A DNA stretch of 64,000 nucleotides from contig NC_086247.1 in the NCBI RefSeq assembly GCF_021018805.1, positions 97,543,338 to 97,607,337 of the forward strand, read 5' to 3'. The DNA comes from Prinia subflava. Taxonomy: Eukaryota > Chordata > Aves > Passeriformes > Cisticolidae. The translations under genes were made by a program, and so were the position numbers. Position 1 is the first letter of the stretch, and each line of letters opens with the position of its first letter. The notes beneath the pieces were generated by a model, which was not told where the DNA came from, searched no databases, and saw only the letters and a list, made by a program, of their open reading frames with translations. Of this stretch, positions 34,813-48,151 are shown piece by piece.

Positions 34813-37493
34813 TTATGCAGTGAGCCATCTGCTTTTCTGCCCTGACTTTCCCAAGTCATTCCCACAGGTTCACTTATAAACATTTTTTAACTCATGGTTT
34901 TTATTTCCCCAGTTCCCCAGTTCCTTTTTCCCTCCTTTCAGAGATTCTTTTCGTCAAATTTACACCAAAAAATACCCTAAGACCTTTAACTCCTGGATAT
35001 ATTTGTGCTGCCAGTATTTCCTTATTGGACCTGCAGCTGAAAAGCAGGACTTACAGGCACTGGTTGGGTCTTATTACATGCAAACCTCAGTGAGGCTGGT
35101 CCCACCATAGTGACCCCACAGGGAGCTTTCTGTCATCTCCATAAAATCTGTGCATTGCATTCAAAGTCTGGCTGCCTGATTGTTTATCCACTACAATACA
35201 AGATACCTTTTCCTTTCCAAAATAAAAGGCTTTCATTTTAAAGCATCTCACCTAAAGAGATTTCACCAGCTTTAAAAGAGCCTATTTTAAAAGAAAGATT
35301 TTGATGTGACAACAGCCATTCTGTGCCTCATGAAAGCATTTGCACTGTTGCAGATCTCAGGTTTAAACTACCACATGCAAAAAACCTTAGAAGATACGAT
35401 TTAAAAATAGAGTTTGACTATTGACTAAAAATTCTGTAGTCGCATTCTCATTTGCCTGAATCTGTGCTCATAGGCTAGTGACTTATCCTGTGGAACAGCA
35501 GCAACAGGTAGAAATGGTTGGTTTTTTAATTTCTATGGACTATTAGGTTCTCTTATATTCATATAAGATCAGTAGATCTTTAATTTAGGTGTATATGAAA
35601 AATAACAAAAACTGGGAATTCGACCCTTTATTCTTGCTGGGCATGTTTTTCCTCTCTCCTCCTTTATGTGAGGAACCCAATAAACCAAGAGGTGACTTCC
35701 ATCACACTAGGGAAGACATTATCTCAGGTATTCTTAATCAGCTTGAATGCACAAGGAATCCCCTCCCACCCTAGAGACCACAGTCTTACTCTGTTGCTTT
35801 TCCTCTAATTCTCATCAAAGCATCCCCAGAGTATTCCTAAAATTTGTTTGTTTTCAAGCTGATTCTCAATACCTTTCTACTCCTTTGTTCCTTTTATTCC
35901 TGTCTGCCTTGCACTTCTCAAAGGAAGACCAGAACTTCTTGTTTTCAGCCAACTCTTTTTACAGTTATTTAAAAATAGCACCTCAGATATGCTAATATGA
36001 ACTTTCAGAAACTATAAGTCCTGAAAATAATACTGTAATCCTGAAAGCCCTTAACTATGGGGTACCATTGTGAAATTCTCATATGACACAACAATCAATT
36101 AGATCATCACATATATGAGCTAATTTAAAACAAAAACTTCTGCTTAGGAATTAATTTTCATTCTGAAGCAGGAAAATATGTCAAGAAAAGTTTCCAGAAA
36201 AAAATTCTTCATATGGCTAGAAATCCTTAAATTATTCTATTCTCATTTTTCCTTATTTTACATGATGTTGTAATATGAAACAAAAGTGTGAAAGTCATTT
36301 CAGTACAAAAAGAAAAAGAAGTTATTTTGATATAGCTGAAAGGTGGTGGTTATTTTTCCCTAAATATAATGTTGTCATGTTGATATATAGAAAACTTATT
36401 TTACAGGAACAGTAGAATAATTTGGAGAAAAACTCTCTGTCAGAAATATTTTGACTGCTGCAGCCCTTGCCAGAGTCTCTGGGAATGGTGAGTTAGGTAC
36501 TGTATTGTCTGACTTTTTGGAACACAGGATGGAACCACCCATACTTTAACAATTAAAAAGTGGCAATGAGCAGAAAGGCATTACATTTCTCCTTAGAGAA
36601 ACTGCACAGACCTGAGGTAATCTCTCAAATTAAAAAAAGCAGGAAGCAAATAATTGAATACAATAAAGGTGCCCAGAACATGGTAGTATGTCAAGGATGG
36701 AAGTCTACAGGAAAGAAATTACTCGAAGAAAGAACAAATGTGCAAATATTTGTTATTTACAAAAACATGTCCACCTGGACTACAAAAGTTCATAGTGAAT
36801 TATACCCCTGATCTTTCAGATAAGTGTGTTCCTAATTTTACATGGAAATGCAGATTTTCAAGGATATAACTCAAATAAATTAATTTAACCATTTATTTAA
36901 TTGCTCAGAGGACTACAGCCTTAATTTTGAATTTTTTGTGAACCCAAGGAATTTGTTGTCTCAAATCCAATTTATGACTTTTATTCTTTAAAAAGCTCAT
37001 CGTAAATATATATTTCAATTATAACTTAAATTCTTTTTGAACCTGAGTTCTAACCAGGAAGTGTGAGAGGCTGAGGGTTTCCCATAACCTGTTGAAACCT
37101 CAAAATCAGACAGCTAACCTCTGTCTCCAGAAATGGCATAGTAATAATGGAAAAATCAGTCTTCCCATGAGAGTTTTCCATTTGGGAATGAAACCAGGAA
37201 ATGCAAAACAAGTGAAGGTTTGGAACGACTCAAAAGTGATGCCTGATTTGATCCCATGCTTTCTCCAAAAGCATCAAGTATTTGGTCACTTCATCTATGT
37301 TTGTAATCTGCCATTGCACCTAAATGCACCTCATCTATATGGAGGACAGTGTTCCCTCTATGTAGGTATCCATGCCATTTAAAACATTTTCTTGATCCTA
37401 TCAATTACAAAAATCAGAGGACTTGCTGATATGATTCCACAGTTTGCCAAATATCTACTCAGCTGCCTAGTGTAGCTGTTCTCTAAAATTTTA
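34813..37493. other. Unique A+T-rich noncoding DNA
   Basis: Short frames only. No repeat family was recognised. Confidence 0.5.
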
Positions 37494-37690
37494 AAAAACC
37501 AAACCAAAGAAACCACCACCAATAACAAAACAAAAAACCTCCACCAGAAAAAACAATAAACCCCACATACCAAAAAAAACCAAAACAAAACAAAACAAAA
37601 CAAAACAAAACAAAAAAAAAAACAAAACAAAAAAAAAAAACCACAAAAAAAAAAAAGCCACAAACAAACAAAAAATCCCCCACCACATAA
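37494..37690. repeat. A/C-rich low-complexity repeat with (AAAAC)n
   Basis: A/C-dominated tract with six to seven AAAAC units (about 37581-37611), then A runs of 10-12 broken by single C or G bases. The minus-strand Phe/Cys/Val-rich frames over it (37379-37758) are artefacts of the repeat. Confidence 0.95.
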
Positions 37691-39577
37691 GAGTAAACCT
37701 TAATTGCTTTCACTATGCTAACTTTCCTGGTCCCAGCTTCTGGTCTCTCCTGCAACATTTTTTTTGCTGTAGTTCCAGAGAGAATAATAGGTCTCAGCTG
37801 AAACTTTTAACAAGCTCCTCTATGTTCAGCTACATGCAACAGCCTATATCTATTTGAATCAATATTTAGATCTGCCAGAAAAACATTTTCATTAATAAGC
37901 CCCCAGTGGATTTTTCCCTCTATCACTTGCACTGTTGTGATAAAACAAAATTAATTTTACAAACCATCCCATCTGGCAACCACACCATTTAAAATTATTT
38001 TATTACTATAACATCAAACACTTGAATACCTTCCAATTTTGGTTGTGAAACATTTAATACAGCATACAGTATCTGGAAGAGAAATAGGGGTGTTACCAGG
38101 AGGTAGCGATTCCTTTGTGCCAACAGCCAGTCTGCCAAGGGTACCCAGACATCACTTCAGGACACTAAGACAACACCTGTGCTATTATTTGGAGGTATGT
38201 AGAAAAAGGGTGTTTGAGTAGGCAAGCTTTTAGCTGCATGTACCAGAGCTGAGGAGTGATAGAGGAATATTTCTTTATTTTTGTCCTATATTGAAGCCAG
38301 TCTTAAAGAACTGCTTAGGTAAATGACACTTTAATTGCATCTGCCCAGTTCTAATTGGGAAGAATCCAGAAGCAGCTAGAAAATTGAAGTAATAAATGGA
38401 CTTTTCAAAGCCAGCTACAGCTATAAAGCAATTTCCTGATGCACTTGAAGTGGGAGAACAGAACATGATAGAAATCTCAAGTGACATTTCTGATTAACCT
38501 TGTATATGGAGAAAATCAAAGAAATTGCCCTGGAACTGTGTAGTTAGGGAGGCAATTTGCAGCTTGTGTCAACAGTACAGTATAGAAAGTAATAAATAGT
38601 GGAGACAGAAAACCCATGGGGAGAGGTGGGAAAAAGAAGAGAAACACACATGCATAGGTACCTGACATCATTTGGAAGGCTGAGTCCAAAGTGGAATACC
38701 TACAGGGGCCAACCTGCCAGCCAGAACTTTGCCACATCAAGTGGTTTTATTAAGTCTTCTGTCTGCCTGGGTCAAAACTGCCAGAGTGAACTGCATTAGA
38801 GGGGTAGGGGCTTGATTTCTGCAACTGAATGGGAGTGCTGTACAAGAGAAATACACTTTAAGGAAACTTCCAATTTTATCTTGCTCAGTGTTAGTTCTAT
38901 TCTTCTGTCTACTCCACCTATATTCCCTTTGTTAACTCCTTCAAAGAGGAAAGTATCATTTTTTCCAGACCACGAGAAATAACAGGCTTAATGGTCATGT
39001 CAGAAGGGACAACATCCTTTGACAAAGTAAACCCTTAAATCTAAAACATGCTTATTAGGTGAAGCAGCTACTGATATTCTTGAGAGAGGTAGCTAGAAAA
39101 TGTCTTTTTGCTGGATAAACTTCAATACATACTTCCATCTGCTTTTGCTTTTCTTCCAAAATACTTCTAAAATAGGCTGGGATGGAGAATTAAGCAATTA
39201 ATTTTCCATTCAGATATGCTCACTGTTCTATCTATTTTAGAATAAAAAAAGGCCAGACAGTTCTCCCATCTGTCCCACTAGACAGTGCTGCTCAGGCAGT
39301 GCCATCCAGGTGTGATGGTGCATGCACCTCATCTGGGAGGTCATGGCCCAAGATGGCTCAAATATGCCAGGCCTTTGTTGTTCCCATTCAAACTGCATCA
39401 TTACTGAGGCTCTGCAGCTTATTGAAAAAACCTGCCCTACTACTAGGCAGGGAAACAAGTTTCCTGGGGAACTCAGGAACCATAAATTAGTTTATAACAG
39501 CCTTACACCAGTTTAGATCTCCTTTTTCAGGCCCATATGTTCCAGTGTTTTATTTTACATAGTTTAGTTGTGTTTGT
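37691..39577. other. Unique noncoding DNA
   Basis: No gene or transposon was recognised. Confidence 0.5.
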
Positions 39578-39622
39578 CACACACACATGCACACACCCAC
39601 ACGCACGCACACACACACACAT
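39578..39622. repeat. (CA)n microsatellite, imperfect
   Basis: CA dinucleotides interrupted by TGC, CC and CG steps over about 45 bp. Confidence 0.95.
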
Positions 39623-41689
39623 GTCCCCCACCAAAAAAAGCAAAAACTATTAGAGGAAAAAGAGGCTTTGTATCTTCAATATCAGGGGAAACCCCACAGC
39701 TTCCAGTTCCCAAAACACAGTGAAGGCACGACATTGCCTTTGTTGTGTGTTAGTATTCTTACTGGAGTGTAAATCCCAAGGGAGTGAATTCCTCAGTGCA
39801 AGGAAACCTGGAAGAGCAGCAGAAATTTCAGCTTTTTTCTCACTTCTTTCAGAAGTCTGCCCATACTTAGGTGTTGTAGTAAAAATGGTGAAGCCTCTTC
39901 TGTCAGTATTAAGTACCCTCCCTTATGATGAGGGGATGTTAAGATACCATCCTTTACAACCTCAAAAGGTAAACCAGTGTTCTCAAACCTGTAGCTTTGT
40001 CTTCTTATCCCTGTATCCACAGAAACAAAACAAGTAGCTCACGAGACTGACTTCAAAGTAATAAATATTGCAGAGGATTTGTTTCCCATTGTGACTGGTC
40101 CATACATGATGGTAACATTCAACTTGAGTTGTCAAATCCAAGGGAAGGCTTTCCTAGTTTAAGGACCTGGCTTTTCTGTTCATAGTCTTTGCTGTAACTT
40201 CTTTTGTTAATGATTCAGATAATGTCCATTTTTTGGTGAAACTTGCATGCAGTTTTAAGGGATACATGTAGGGATCATTTGGCTGTAATTTGCTCACTTT
40301 TGCATATCAAAAAGTTTGTAAGTGACTTGGCATTACTTTTAGGTGAGATTGAGTTTCAAGAAGGCAAAGTTTCATTATTAAGAATCTAAAAAGGTCGTAA
40401 TACTGATTCTGTTGAAACAGCAGTCAAATAATATCAACTGGCAATATCAATTAACCACTTAATTTCAATTAAGTTCTCTTCCCCAAATTCTACAACATTT
40501 AAAAAGACAAAAAAAAAATCTCATTCTTAAGGCTCATTATAAATGTTTGATTTTCAGGTAATTAAGGTAGTAATTTATTGGTTTAGAAAACTATTTTTCT
40601 GGGAATAATGATTTTCTAAACCAGACCACTAACATGATTAGCCAAGCAACTTCTTAAAAACACAGCAAGTTTTTTCTTCCCAATAGGCACATACACTGAG
40701 ATTATATAGTTTGAAATAGCTTTATTCAAGCCAGCAGAGTGGTATCAACATAAAAATAATGCAATTCAAAGGACTCAGACTTTAGTTGCATTATAAAAAT
40801 TGGCATGGATTTCTTCCTATCCTCACCCTGCTCCTGCAACATTTTCTTCGGATAGGTAGAGTGTTGTTGACAGGTGAGGCTACTGAGAACCTCACTTCCT
40901 GAGTAACTGACTGAGGCCGTCTCAATGGTAACTTTAGTTACACTTCTTAGTGCTGGGCCACCTATCTGTAGGGAATGCTGGATGTTTTCTAACAGCTTTA
41001 ACACATCTAGCCAAACTCTTAGTCTTCTTAAGTTGAAAAAAAGAATTAATTGATTTGCACCACTCCTCTTCTATATCTTTTTAATCAAAATCTGTTTGGG
41101 ACATTCCATTACTTCATTTGGAAACCACAAAAGCTTTACTTGTCTTTAATTTCGGGTTAGTTCTTTGTAGATCCTGAGATAAAACTAATTCTAGTTCTCT
41201 GAAAATTCCCCAACATGTCAAGTCTTCTGTGGAAAAGGTACGATTTATGTCCTTCATGAGGAACTTCACTGATATTTAGATCTGTCCATATGCTTCCTGC
41301 ACTCAGAGCATCAGTCAAAGAGGTGTAGAAATCACGTACAATTTACTCACCTAGAGCAGTGAGATGCTCCTCTCCCCAGAACAGCTATCATGAGGAGACC
41401 TACACTTTACGGTGATCTTCTGCTCAGATGTAAGCCTCCAGCTACACCAGTAAGGGTGAAATGTGATTTTCCTGACATTATGTTGGAATTCTCTCTCTTA
41501 GAGGGTGTGACATAACTGCTTCCTTCTACCTGTAAAAGGAACCATTGTTGACTGCAGTGCAATAGCCTAGGTAGCACCTATCATCATCAGCTTCAGAAAA
41601 AAAGGTGGTATCTGGCTAGAACAGCTTTGCAACTATACTCATATTTTATAATAGAAAAGGTCAGATATGTATAAGAAAAGTTATTAGAG
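39623..41689. other. Unique noncoding DNA
   Basis: A 92-codon minus-strand frame (40726-41004) ends in a TGA that overlaps a minus-strand AATAAA (40721-40726). I cannot identify it, and list it as a finding rather than a gene. Confidence 0.4.
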
Positions 41690-41960
41690 GGCTATGATGA
41701 CACCATATGAGGAGAGACTAAAGGCTCTAATAGAGCCCACAGTTTTAGGATGAAATAAATACGAACAGGCAGAGCAGATATAATAGCTGGTATTGGCATG
41801 GTAAAGTATTCATTGAGAACCACTCCTTCTTATGCAGTTCAGAGCCAAGATACATAAAGTAGAACTCATCATGTAGGGAGAAGGTACTGCATTCTACATA
41901 TTAATTATGTGAAATTTATTACCTCAAGATATCACTTATCTTCATATTGGGAAAGCTTAT
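41690..41960 (+). mobile_element. Possible ancient CR1/L3-like LINE fragment
   Basis: CTATGATGACACCATATGAGGAGAGACTAAAGGC resembles the sense-strand CR1 block around TATGAGGAGAGGCT. Later pieces (TGCAGTTCAGAGCCAAGATA, GTAGAACTCATCATGTAGGG) could be its downstream part. Similarity is weak and I place it with low confidence. Confidence 0.35.
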
Positions 41961-43629
41961 AAAAAGAGATGAACATTCAGGTAAGACTTATTTAGGTAAA
42001 TGATGCCAGCATTTGTATTTAGATATATTAAAAAGACAATAAATGTTTATTTTCAAAGTCATAAATTAAGCTAATTTCCTCAGGCTGGTTATTCCCTAAC
42101 ACTTCCTGCCAGCTAATGTGATGTGTTAACATAATTTATTTCTGATCTCTATACACTTCCACATTCCTGGAATTCAAACTGGTCTAGCTATTTTTAAAGA
42201 AATATTTATTTTAAGGTGCAATCAGTCCTTGTCCCAATCCATTTTCAAGTAAAATTCTGTAATTGACTGTACAATCACAAACGTTAGTGATTAAGGAAGT
42301 CTTGTTTTACAGCCCAGTTTCATATGGTTTTCTGTGGTTATTCAGAGACATATGCTAAGTTCTAAATAAATGGAATTGTTGATACCCAAAACTTACCCAG
42401 CATCAAATTAAGATTTGTTTCCTAGTTCTAAAGGCTCTAAGATTGAGCCTTTGCTCAATCACGAAATGAATCATAGGTTTTTTTCCAGCTGTCTTGTGTA
42501 AAAGTAGTTTCAAACAGTTGAGAACAGGTTTCTGCCTGGTTTTAGCACAGTTTGTTCAAAACATCCCAAAGCAATTAATTACTAGTCTTTGATATTTAAA
42601 AAGTTCCTCATGCAGGATGTGTCATACTTCACATCCACAATGTGCTTTCATCCAGGAAATGTGATGGATTTTAATGCAAATGTCTGAATCTTCATGCCAG
42701 AAGCTGGAAATTATTTTTAGCCTCCTTTTCCTCATATCTCATCTAGTTCTGACCAACATTTTACTGGAAAAGTAAAAGGAAATTCGGCAGACATTTTTCT
42801 TTCTATCAATCTGGGATATATAAATGGAATACATATAAAGAATATAGATGCAAAACAATAAGGTATTGTAGGCAGCAAATTATACAATTAGTAGTTCCAC
42901 TTAGGCAACTTGTGAAGCTGGGATTTCCAAGTGCAAGTTTATTTTAATTTGCCTGGCACTGAGCCACAGAAGATGAAATATTTTTAAAAGTTCTTACACA
43001 GGATCCACCAAACACATGCAATACTCACTGATACTACCTACTTTTGAAAATCCCAGGTGTTAATTGCTGCAGTTTTGATGTGGTGATTTCAGTTTGTTCC
43101 AATGTCCACTTTGAATATGCTTTTTTCATGATGACAGAGTCCTATTTTTAAATGGCACATGTTTATTCATTGGGGGATGGAGGATAATTTTCAATATTCA
43201 TGCTTCAAATCCATGTGAGATCTGTGCATGGAACACCAAGATTATTACAATCTGTGGTTATCATTAACTTTTTTTCAGTTGAGAATATGGAATACAAGCC
43301 GAAAGTTCAGAAATTAATAACCAGTATTTGTGATCTGAGAGCAAGTAATTCAGTAAGATAACTATCTGATATCCAAAGTAGGGAAAACACCACGATTACT
43401 GAATGTACCTGATGAAGCTATGTTTAAAGTTTCCCATATGCCACAAATTGGGACTGTCACACTAAGACAACATTGAACTGCTGATACTTCCACTGTAATC
43501 CTCTATGATTCTAAAAGACATGCAGAAGAAAAAGGTGGAGGAAAATGAGTAGCATCTATAATGTTCTTGCTGAAATTCATGTGAAGGTCTACACAGAATC
43601 CACTAGTGCAGGAGGTAGGTAAAAGATTA
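41961..43629. other. Unique A+T-rich noncoding DNA
   Basis: Nothing was recognised. Confidence 0.5.
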
Positions 43630-43922
43630 AACTCTGGGTGAGAGTCTGTAGTGAAGCAGAGTCCTCAGGCAGGTGTAAAGGAGAGGAGCTTTACTGCAAA
43701 ACCCAGGCTTTTTTAAGCAGTTAGGCCTTTATCAGTTACATCGTTTTAAACTATAACAAACATAATTCAACCAACCACCATACGCCACGATGTGAACAGG
43801 CGGTGGTTACATGACTTGTGTTTCTACCCCTAATTCAGCTGAGTCACTTTTCCATAGTCCTTTTCCACTTAGCCTGAGCCTTTTCCAACAAGCCTGAGCC
43901 ATGATTTTACAAGGCCTTCCTT
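43630..43922 (-). mobile_element. Probable LTR fragment, minus orientation
   Basis: The minus strand has GGGTTTTGCAGTAAAGCTCC (a poly(A)-signal variant AGTAAA at about 43691) followed by a U5-like pyrimidine-rich stretch ending ACTCTCACCCA near 43638. Upstream on that strand is a G+C-moderate U3-like segment with repeated CTCAGGCT. No terminal duplication was found, so the borders are estimates. Confidence 0.45.
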
Positions 43923-44193
43923 TTATAAAGTTTTACTTACATGCAACAGTAAACAATGAACTACCATCATAAATGGCAGATTTTTTATAAAGGAGAAGTT
44001 GTGGAGCAGAATAACTGATATAAAACTGCTCAAATGTATTAAAAAAAAATTCATTATCTCTTGACATTGATATTTTTCCCTGCAACAAACCACATGCAAA
44101 CTCTTTTGTAATCGTCAACTACTCATGTAGATGGCATAGCTATAATTTTTCAGGATTTATAATGGCTTAATTTAGTCATTAATCCTGTAGTAT

Positions 44194-45553
44194 TGTCGTG
44201 GTTGCAAGGGAGGTGAATTTTTTTTCCAGGGGGATGTGGGCAGTCCAATCAGTAATCAGCTTTTCTGCTGGCACCTAGATTGGTCACTCGGAGGTTTGGA
44301 CACGCCTCTGAGGACACAAAGAGTTAAAAGCAGGAGTCTGGGGGGTTCGGCCTCTCTTTTCAGATCCCGGTTTCAGCAGAGAGACGTGTGAGGCCTCCTT
44401 CCTCTGCCCAGCCACGAGGCTGGGTGGGGGAGGGGAAACACGTAGTCGGGCTCAGGTAAGCCGGAGCCCCCGGGGGGGGGAGAAGAGAGGGGACAGGACT
44501 GGAACTGAGCTGCCCCGTCCAGGATGGAGGGGTGGAAAACTGTGGAAGTGCCTTCTGTGTGTGCTCACCCCCCTTCCCCCCAAACTCCAGGAGAAGGTGC
44601 CCAGCCACGTGGGAGTTGTGGAGCCTGGGAGTGCCTGAGCCTGCACCCTGCCGAGAAAAAAACTGTTAACCCTTGTGTAGCAGAAAAAAATTTTCTTAGA
44701 CATTGATTCTCATGACTGGTGGTTTCGGAGAGAGGGAAGCGGCCTGAGACTGAGATGATAAAGCATGGTTGGAAAGAACCCGATGGAAGAATGAGAGGAG
44801 TAGCCTTCTGAGCTGGACTTCTCTTGCATAATGTCAGCCATGGACTGAACTTAAGTCTCTTTTGAACATAAACTGCATTTTTGGGTGGATGCAGCTGCCC
44901 TTGCTTTTGCTACAGTGACTGGCACTTGAAGAGTAGAGCGAGCAGAGAAAAGAGGGGGAGGGTGAGGTGGCACCCTCTGCCCTCAGGGCAGACCTGCTCC
45001 TGGAACCCCGGCCCCTGGGTAAAAAGGGGAGAGCTCGGCATGCAGCATCCTTAAAAAGCCCTGTATGTAGTTTTGGCCTATGAGACAGCGGTGAGAGCGC
45101 TGGACATAGGAAAAAGAGAGAGTCACCCTGGCAGACTTCTCTGGGCGGTGCCACGGGTGACATGGGAACACATAAGGAGTAGACCTGTGTGTTCTGGAGA
45201 ACAGTCTATGGTGCCAGAGAGACTCCTCTCTCCCTTGCTGAATTGAAGATTAGTTTTTTTTGAGTGGTGATTGTTTGATCTAAAACCCAAAGGTTGGTCT
45301 GTGAAAAGTGATGGGTGGGGAGGTAGAAACTGGGAGAAGAAATGTTCTAAGAAGTTTTTATTTCTGTCTCTGTGTGTGTTTAAGAGTATTTCTGTCCCTG
45401 TTCTTATGTAATTAATAAAGTTTTGGTGGGTTTTTTTGTTTTCAAGATTTAAGCCTGCTCTGCTCTGTTCCTGATCACATCCCACAGGAGTTGTTAGAGA
45501 AAAAACATATATTCATGGGTGCATTAACATCTGGCCAGTGCCAACCCATGACA
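44194..45553 (+). mobile_element. ERVL-type solo LTR, 1.36 kb (5-bp TSD)
   Basis: Begins TGTCGTGGTTGCAAGG and ends CCAACCCATGACA, with a perfect AGTAT duplication (44189-44193 and 45554-45558). Poly(A) signal AATAAA lies at 45414-45419, so orientation is plus. It is long for a solo LTR and GC-rich in its first 900 bp. The small frames inside it (such as 44834-45163 minus) are not genes. TGTCGTGGTT is a frequent start of bird ERVL LTRs, and the 5-bp duplication agrees. Confidence 0.9.
45414..45419 (+). promoter_or_regulatory. LTR poly(A) signal
   Basis: AATAAA within TTAATAAAG, 134 bp before the LTR end, followed by a T/G-rich stretch typical of cleavage sites. Confidence 0.65.
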
Positions 45554-45558
45554 AGTAT

Positions 45559-46280
45559 TTTTAGTTAGTACTTAACAAAACAAAACAACAACAAAAAAAG
45601 TAGTTATCAGATTTTTATACTACTTAATTTAAAAATAAACTAATTTAAAAATAAACTAATCCCACACTGAACTTACACTGGCAAATAATAATCATGGTTA
45701 TAAGCAAGTCTGAATTGCAGAAATCTTTACCTATTTACATTGAAAAATTAACTATAAATTAAATACAAATGCAAGTGTATTAATAACTTGTTCATGACAA
45801 ATGCCAACCCTCCCCCTCCACTGAAAAAGTAAAACAAATATTAGGAAAGCTACATACCTGAAGGCTATAGTCAGAGAAGTGGAGGAACTGTACCAAATAT
45901 TGAAGTTCTGAAACACAGATTGTCCAGACCAGTGTATCATCAATAAATGGTTATTTATGTAAATAGATGAGAAAATAGTAATGGTAACAAAGAAAGGGTA
46001 CAAGGTACATATACTGTTCTTGCCAGTTCTGTACAGGCTTGACAAAAATGAAACTAAAAAATGCCCAAAGGGGTAGAAGATTATGCTTCAAGAAAATTGT
46101 TACAAAACTGCAACAGCCACAACCCATTTTGCTTATAGGAGTTTTGGCACATTTTAAAGGACCACTTATATGAGTGTCACATGAAAGTAATTTCAAAAAC
46201 GTGGAGGAAAGCACATTCTTCCACAGACATGATGCCATATAGACTGTGTACTAGAAAAATCTGAAGGGTGTATAGAGGAG
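45559..46280. other. Unique A+T-rich noncoding DNA
   Basis: A direct duplication of TTTAAAAATAAACTAA lies at about 45627-45660. Nothing else was recognised. Confidence 0.5.
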
Positions 46281-46608
46281 CCATAGAATCACAGAATGAT
46301 TTGGGTTGGAAGGGACCTTAAAGACCATCTCATTCCAATCTCCCTGCCATGGGCAGGGACACCCTGCACTAAAGGTTTCTCAAGGCCATCCAGCCTGGCC
46401 TTGAACACTTACAGGGATGGGTCACCCACAACTTCTCTGGGAAACCTGTGCCTCACCATCCTCCCAATTAATTTTTTCCCCCTAATATCTAATCTAAATC
46501 TATTCTCTTTCAGCTTCAAGCTCTTGTCCTCTTGTCCTGCCACTACACACTCTTATCGCCTTTCTCCGTCTTTCTTGTTGGCTCCCTTTAGGTACTGGAA
46601 GCCCGCAG
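46281..46608 (-). mobile_element. CR1 LINE 3' fragment, antisense
   Basis: The plus strand reads CATAGAATCACAGAATG, TTGGGTTGGAAGGGACCTTA, CTGCCATGGGCAGGGACACC, GGCCTTGAACACTTACAGGG, ACAACTTCTCTGGGAAACCT and TTTAGGTACTGGAAG, the standard reverse-complemented CR1 tail in the right order and spacing. It is the best-preserved CR1 in the window and is 5'-truncated. Confidence 0.95.
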
Positions 46609-48145
46609 ATTGTTTATCACTTCTGTCCTTTCTTTTTTAAAAGTACAAAATGTCAGAGGTGACCTAGTAACTCAGTGAATCAGAGAGCAGCACAGAGTAC
46701 AAACTGCTCTGAAGAGTTACCTAAGTGTTGCAAAGGATATATTTGGTCTCCATATATTTGCTTCAGTGATTAAAATATTGCCTACTGAAGACTGGAAGAA
46801 AAAACACGATATAAAACAAATTATAACTCCTGGTTAAGGGATGAACTGATGAACTTTGCATAGACAATGAAGAGGCCCATGCAAATACACTAGCTAAGTA
46901 ACCAGCTGTGGAACTTGTTCCTTTCTGTAAGTCTCTAACAGCTTGATTTTATCAGATATGGAAAGTCTCATCACCTTGCAAGTCTGGATCACAGGATCTA
47001 GTTTTTCAAATTCTCTTCAGTGGAAAGGAATTTGTTTCCTTCTTTTACTATTTCAAAGTCAGTTTACTATATGCCTAACTTTGTGTCAATATGATGTAAA
47101 CACAGTCAGCTGAACAAAGAGAGTCCTTCATATCCCAAGCAGGCAATGAAATGGAAACAGATAAAACAGGAAAGGTATAACATTGGAATGGTCCAAGACA
47201 CTTGAGACCCACCAACACCCTCAATCCCTAATCACCAGCAAATTTATGAACATTGCCTCCTTACACTACTGAGAAGAAAGAAACCTTCCTGAGGCTACAT
47301 TACAAGAAAAAAGAAGAGCTCCCATGTGTGCAACCAACAGAAAGCACAAAAACACCAGATTATTGATTTGTTAATCAATAATCAATATCAGTTCAGCACT
47401 GATACTGTAATGTGGTGCTATTTCCTTAGTGTATTTTTTAATACATCTATTATTCACTTCATAAGTATATAAGGTCTCATGTTAAACTGCTGTTCTTTTT
47501 ATAATGAGAATTATGAACATCGAAAACTTTTTTGGAAAGGATGTCCAACATTGCTGAAGGAAAGTCTTACTTCTTAACCAATGGATATTTAATGTTTCCT
47601 CCTCAGTGTGCTCCAAAACAATTGTGAAAGAGACATCTCTATAAGGTGCAGTAGATATGAGATAAAAGATCATGTTTTGCTTTGGTATTAGCTAGGCTTC
47701 ATGTCTTTGAGCTTTCATTTTTACTATTGTCTGTGAACCGCTGGGAAGGAAGCATGGATTTCAAGTGTTTCAAATTACATAAAACCAAATATGTAAATAC
47801 ACAATTCCAGTATAACCTGAATATTACAAAGATGTTCTCCAGTTTGGTCTCTCTTGTTAAGATTGCAATCTCTCATACTCTTATATTTTCTTATTACTGT
47901 CTTATATAATTTTATATTTATCTCTTATAATATATTTATCTCTTATATTAAATATATATATAATTGACAAAAATTAAATAAGAATATTTTTTAGCTTTTC
48001 ATCAATCAAGGTAAATAAATCTAAGACTTTTAGTGCTAGATTAAAAAGCCACTAAAATCTACCATAGACAGCTCAGCACACTAAGACAAAGCACTAGCCA
48101 AAAGAAAAGATGTTCAAAACTGAGCATCACGATTTGGGACAGGTC
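46609..48145. other. Unique A+T-rich noncoding DNA
   Basis: A TATA-rich stretch (about 47880-47970) is the only local peculiarity. Confidence 0.5.
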
Positions 48146-48151
48146 ATCAGC

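Noticed and set aside
37379..37758. Phe/Cys/Val-rich minus-strand frames resembling membrane proteins
   Set aside because: They translate the A/C-rich simple repeat and have no other support.
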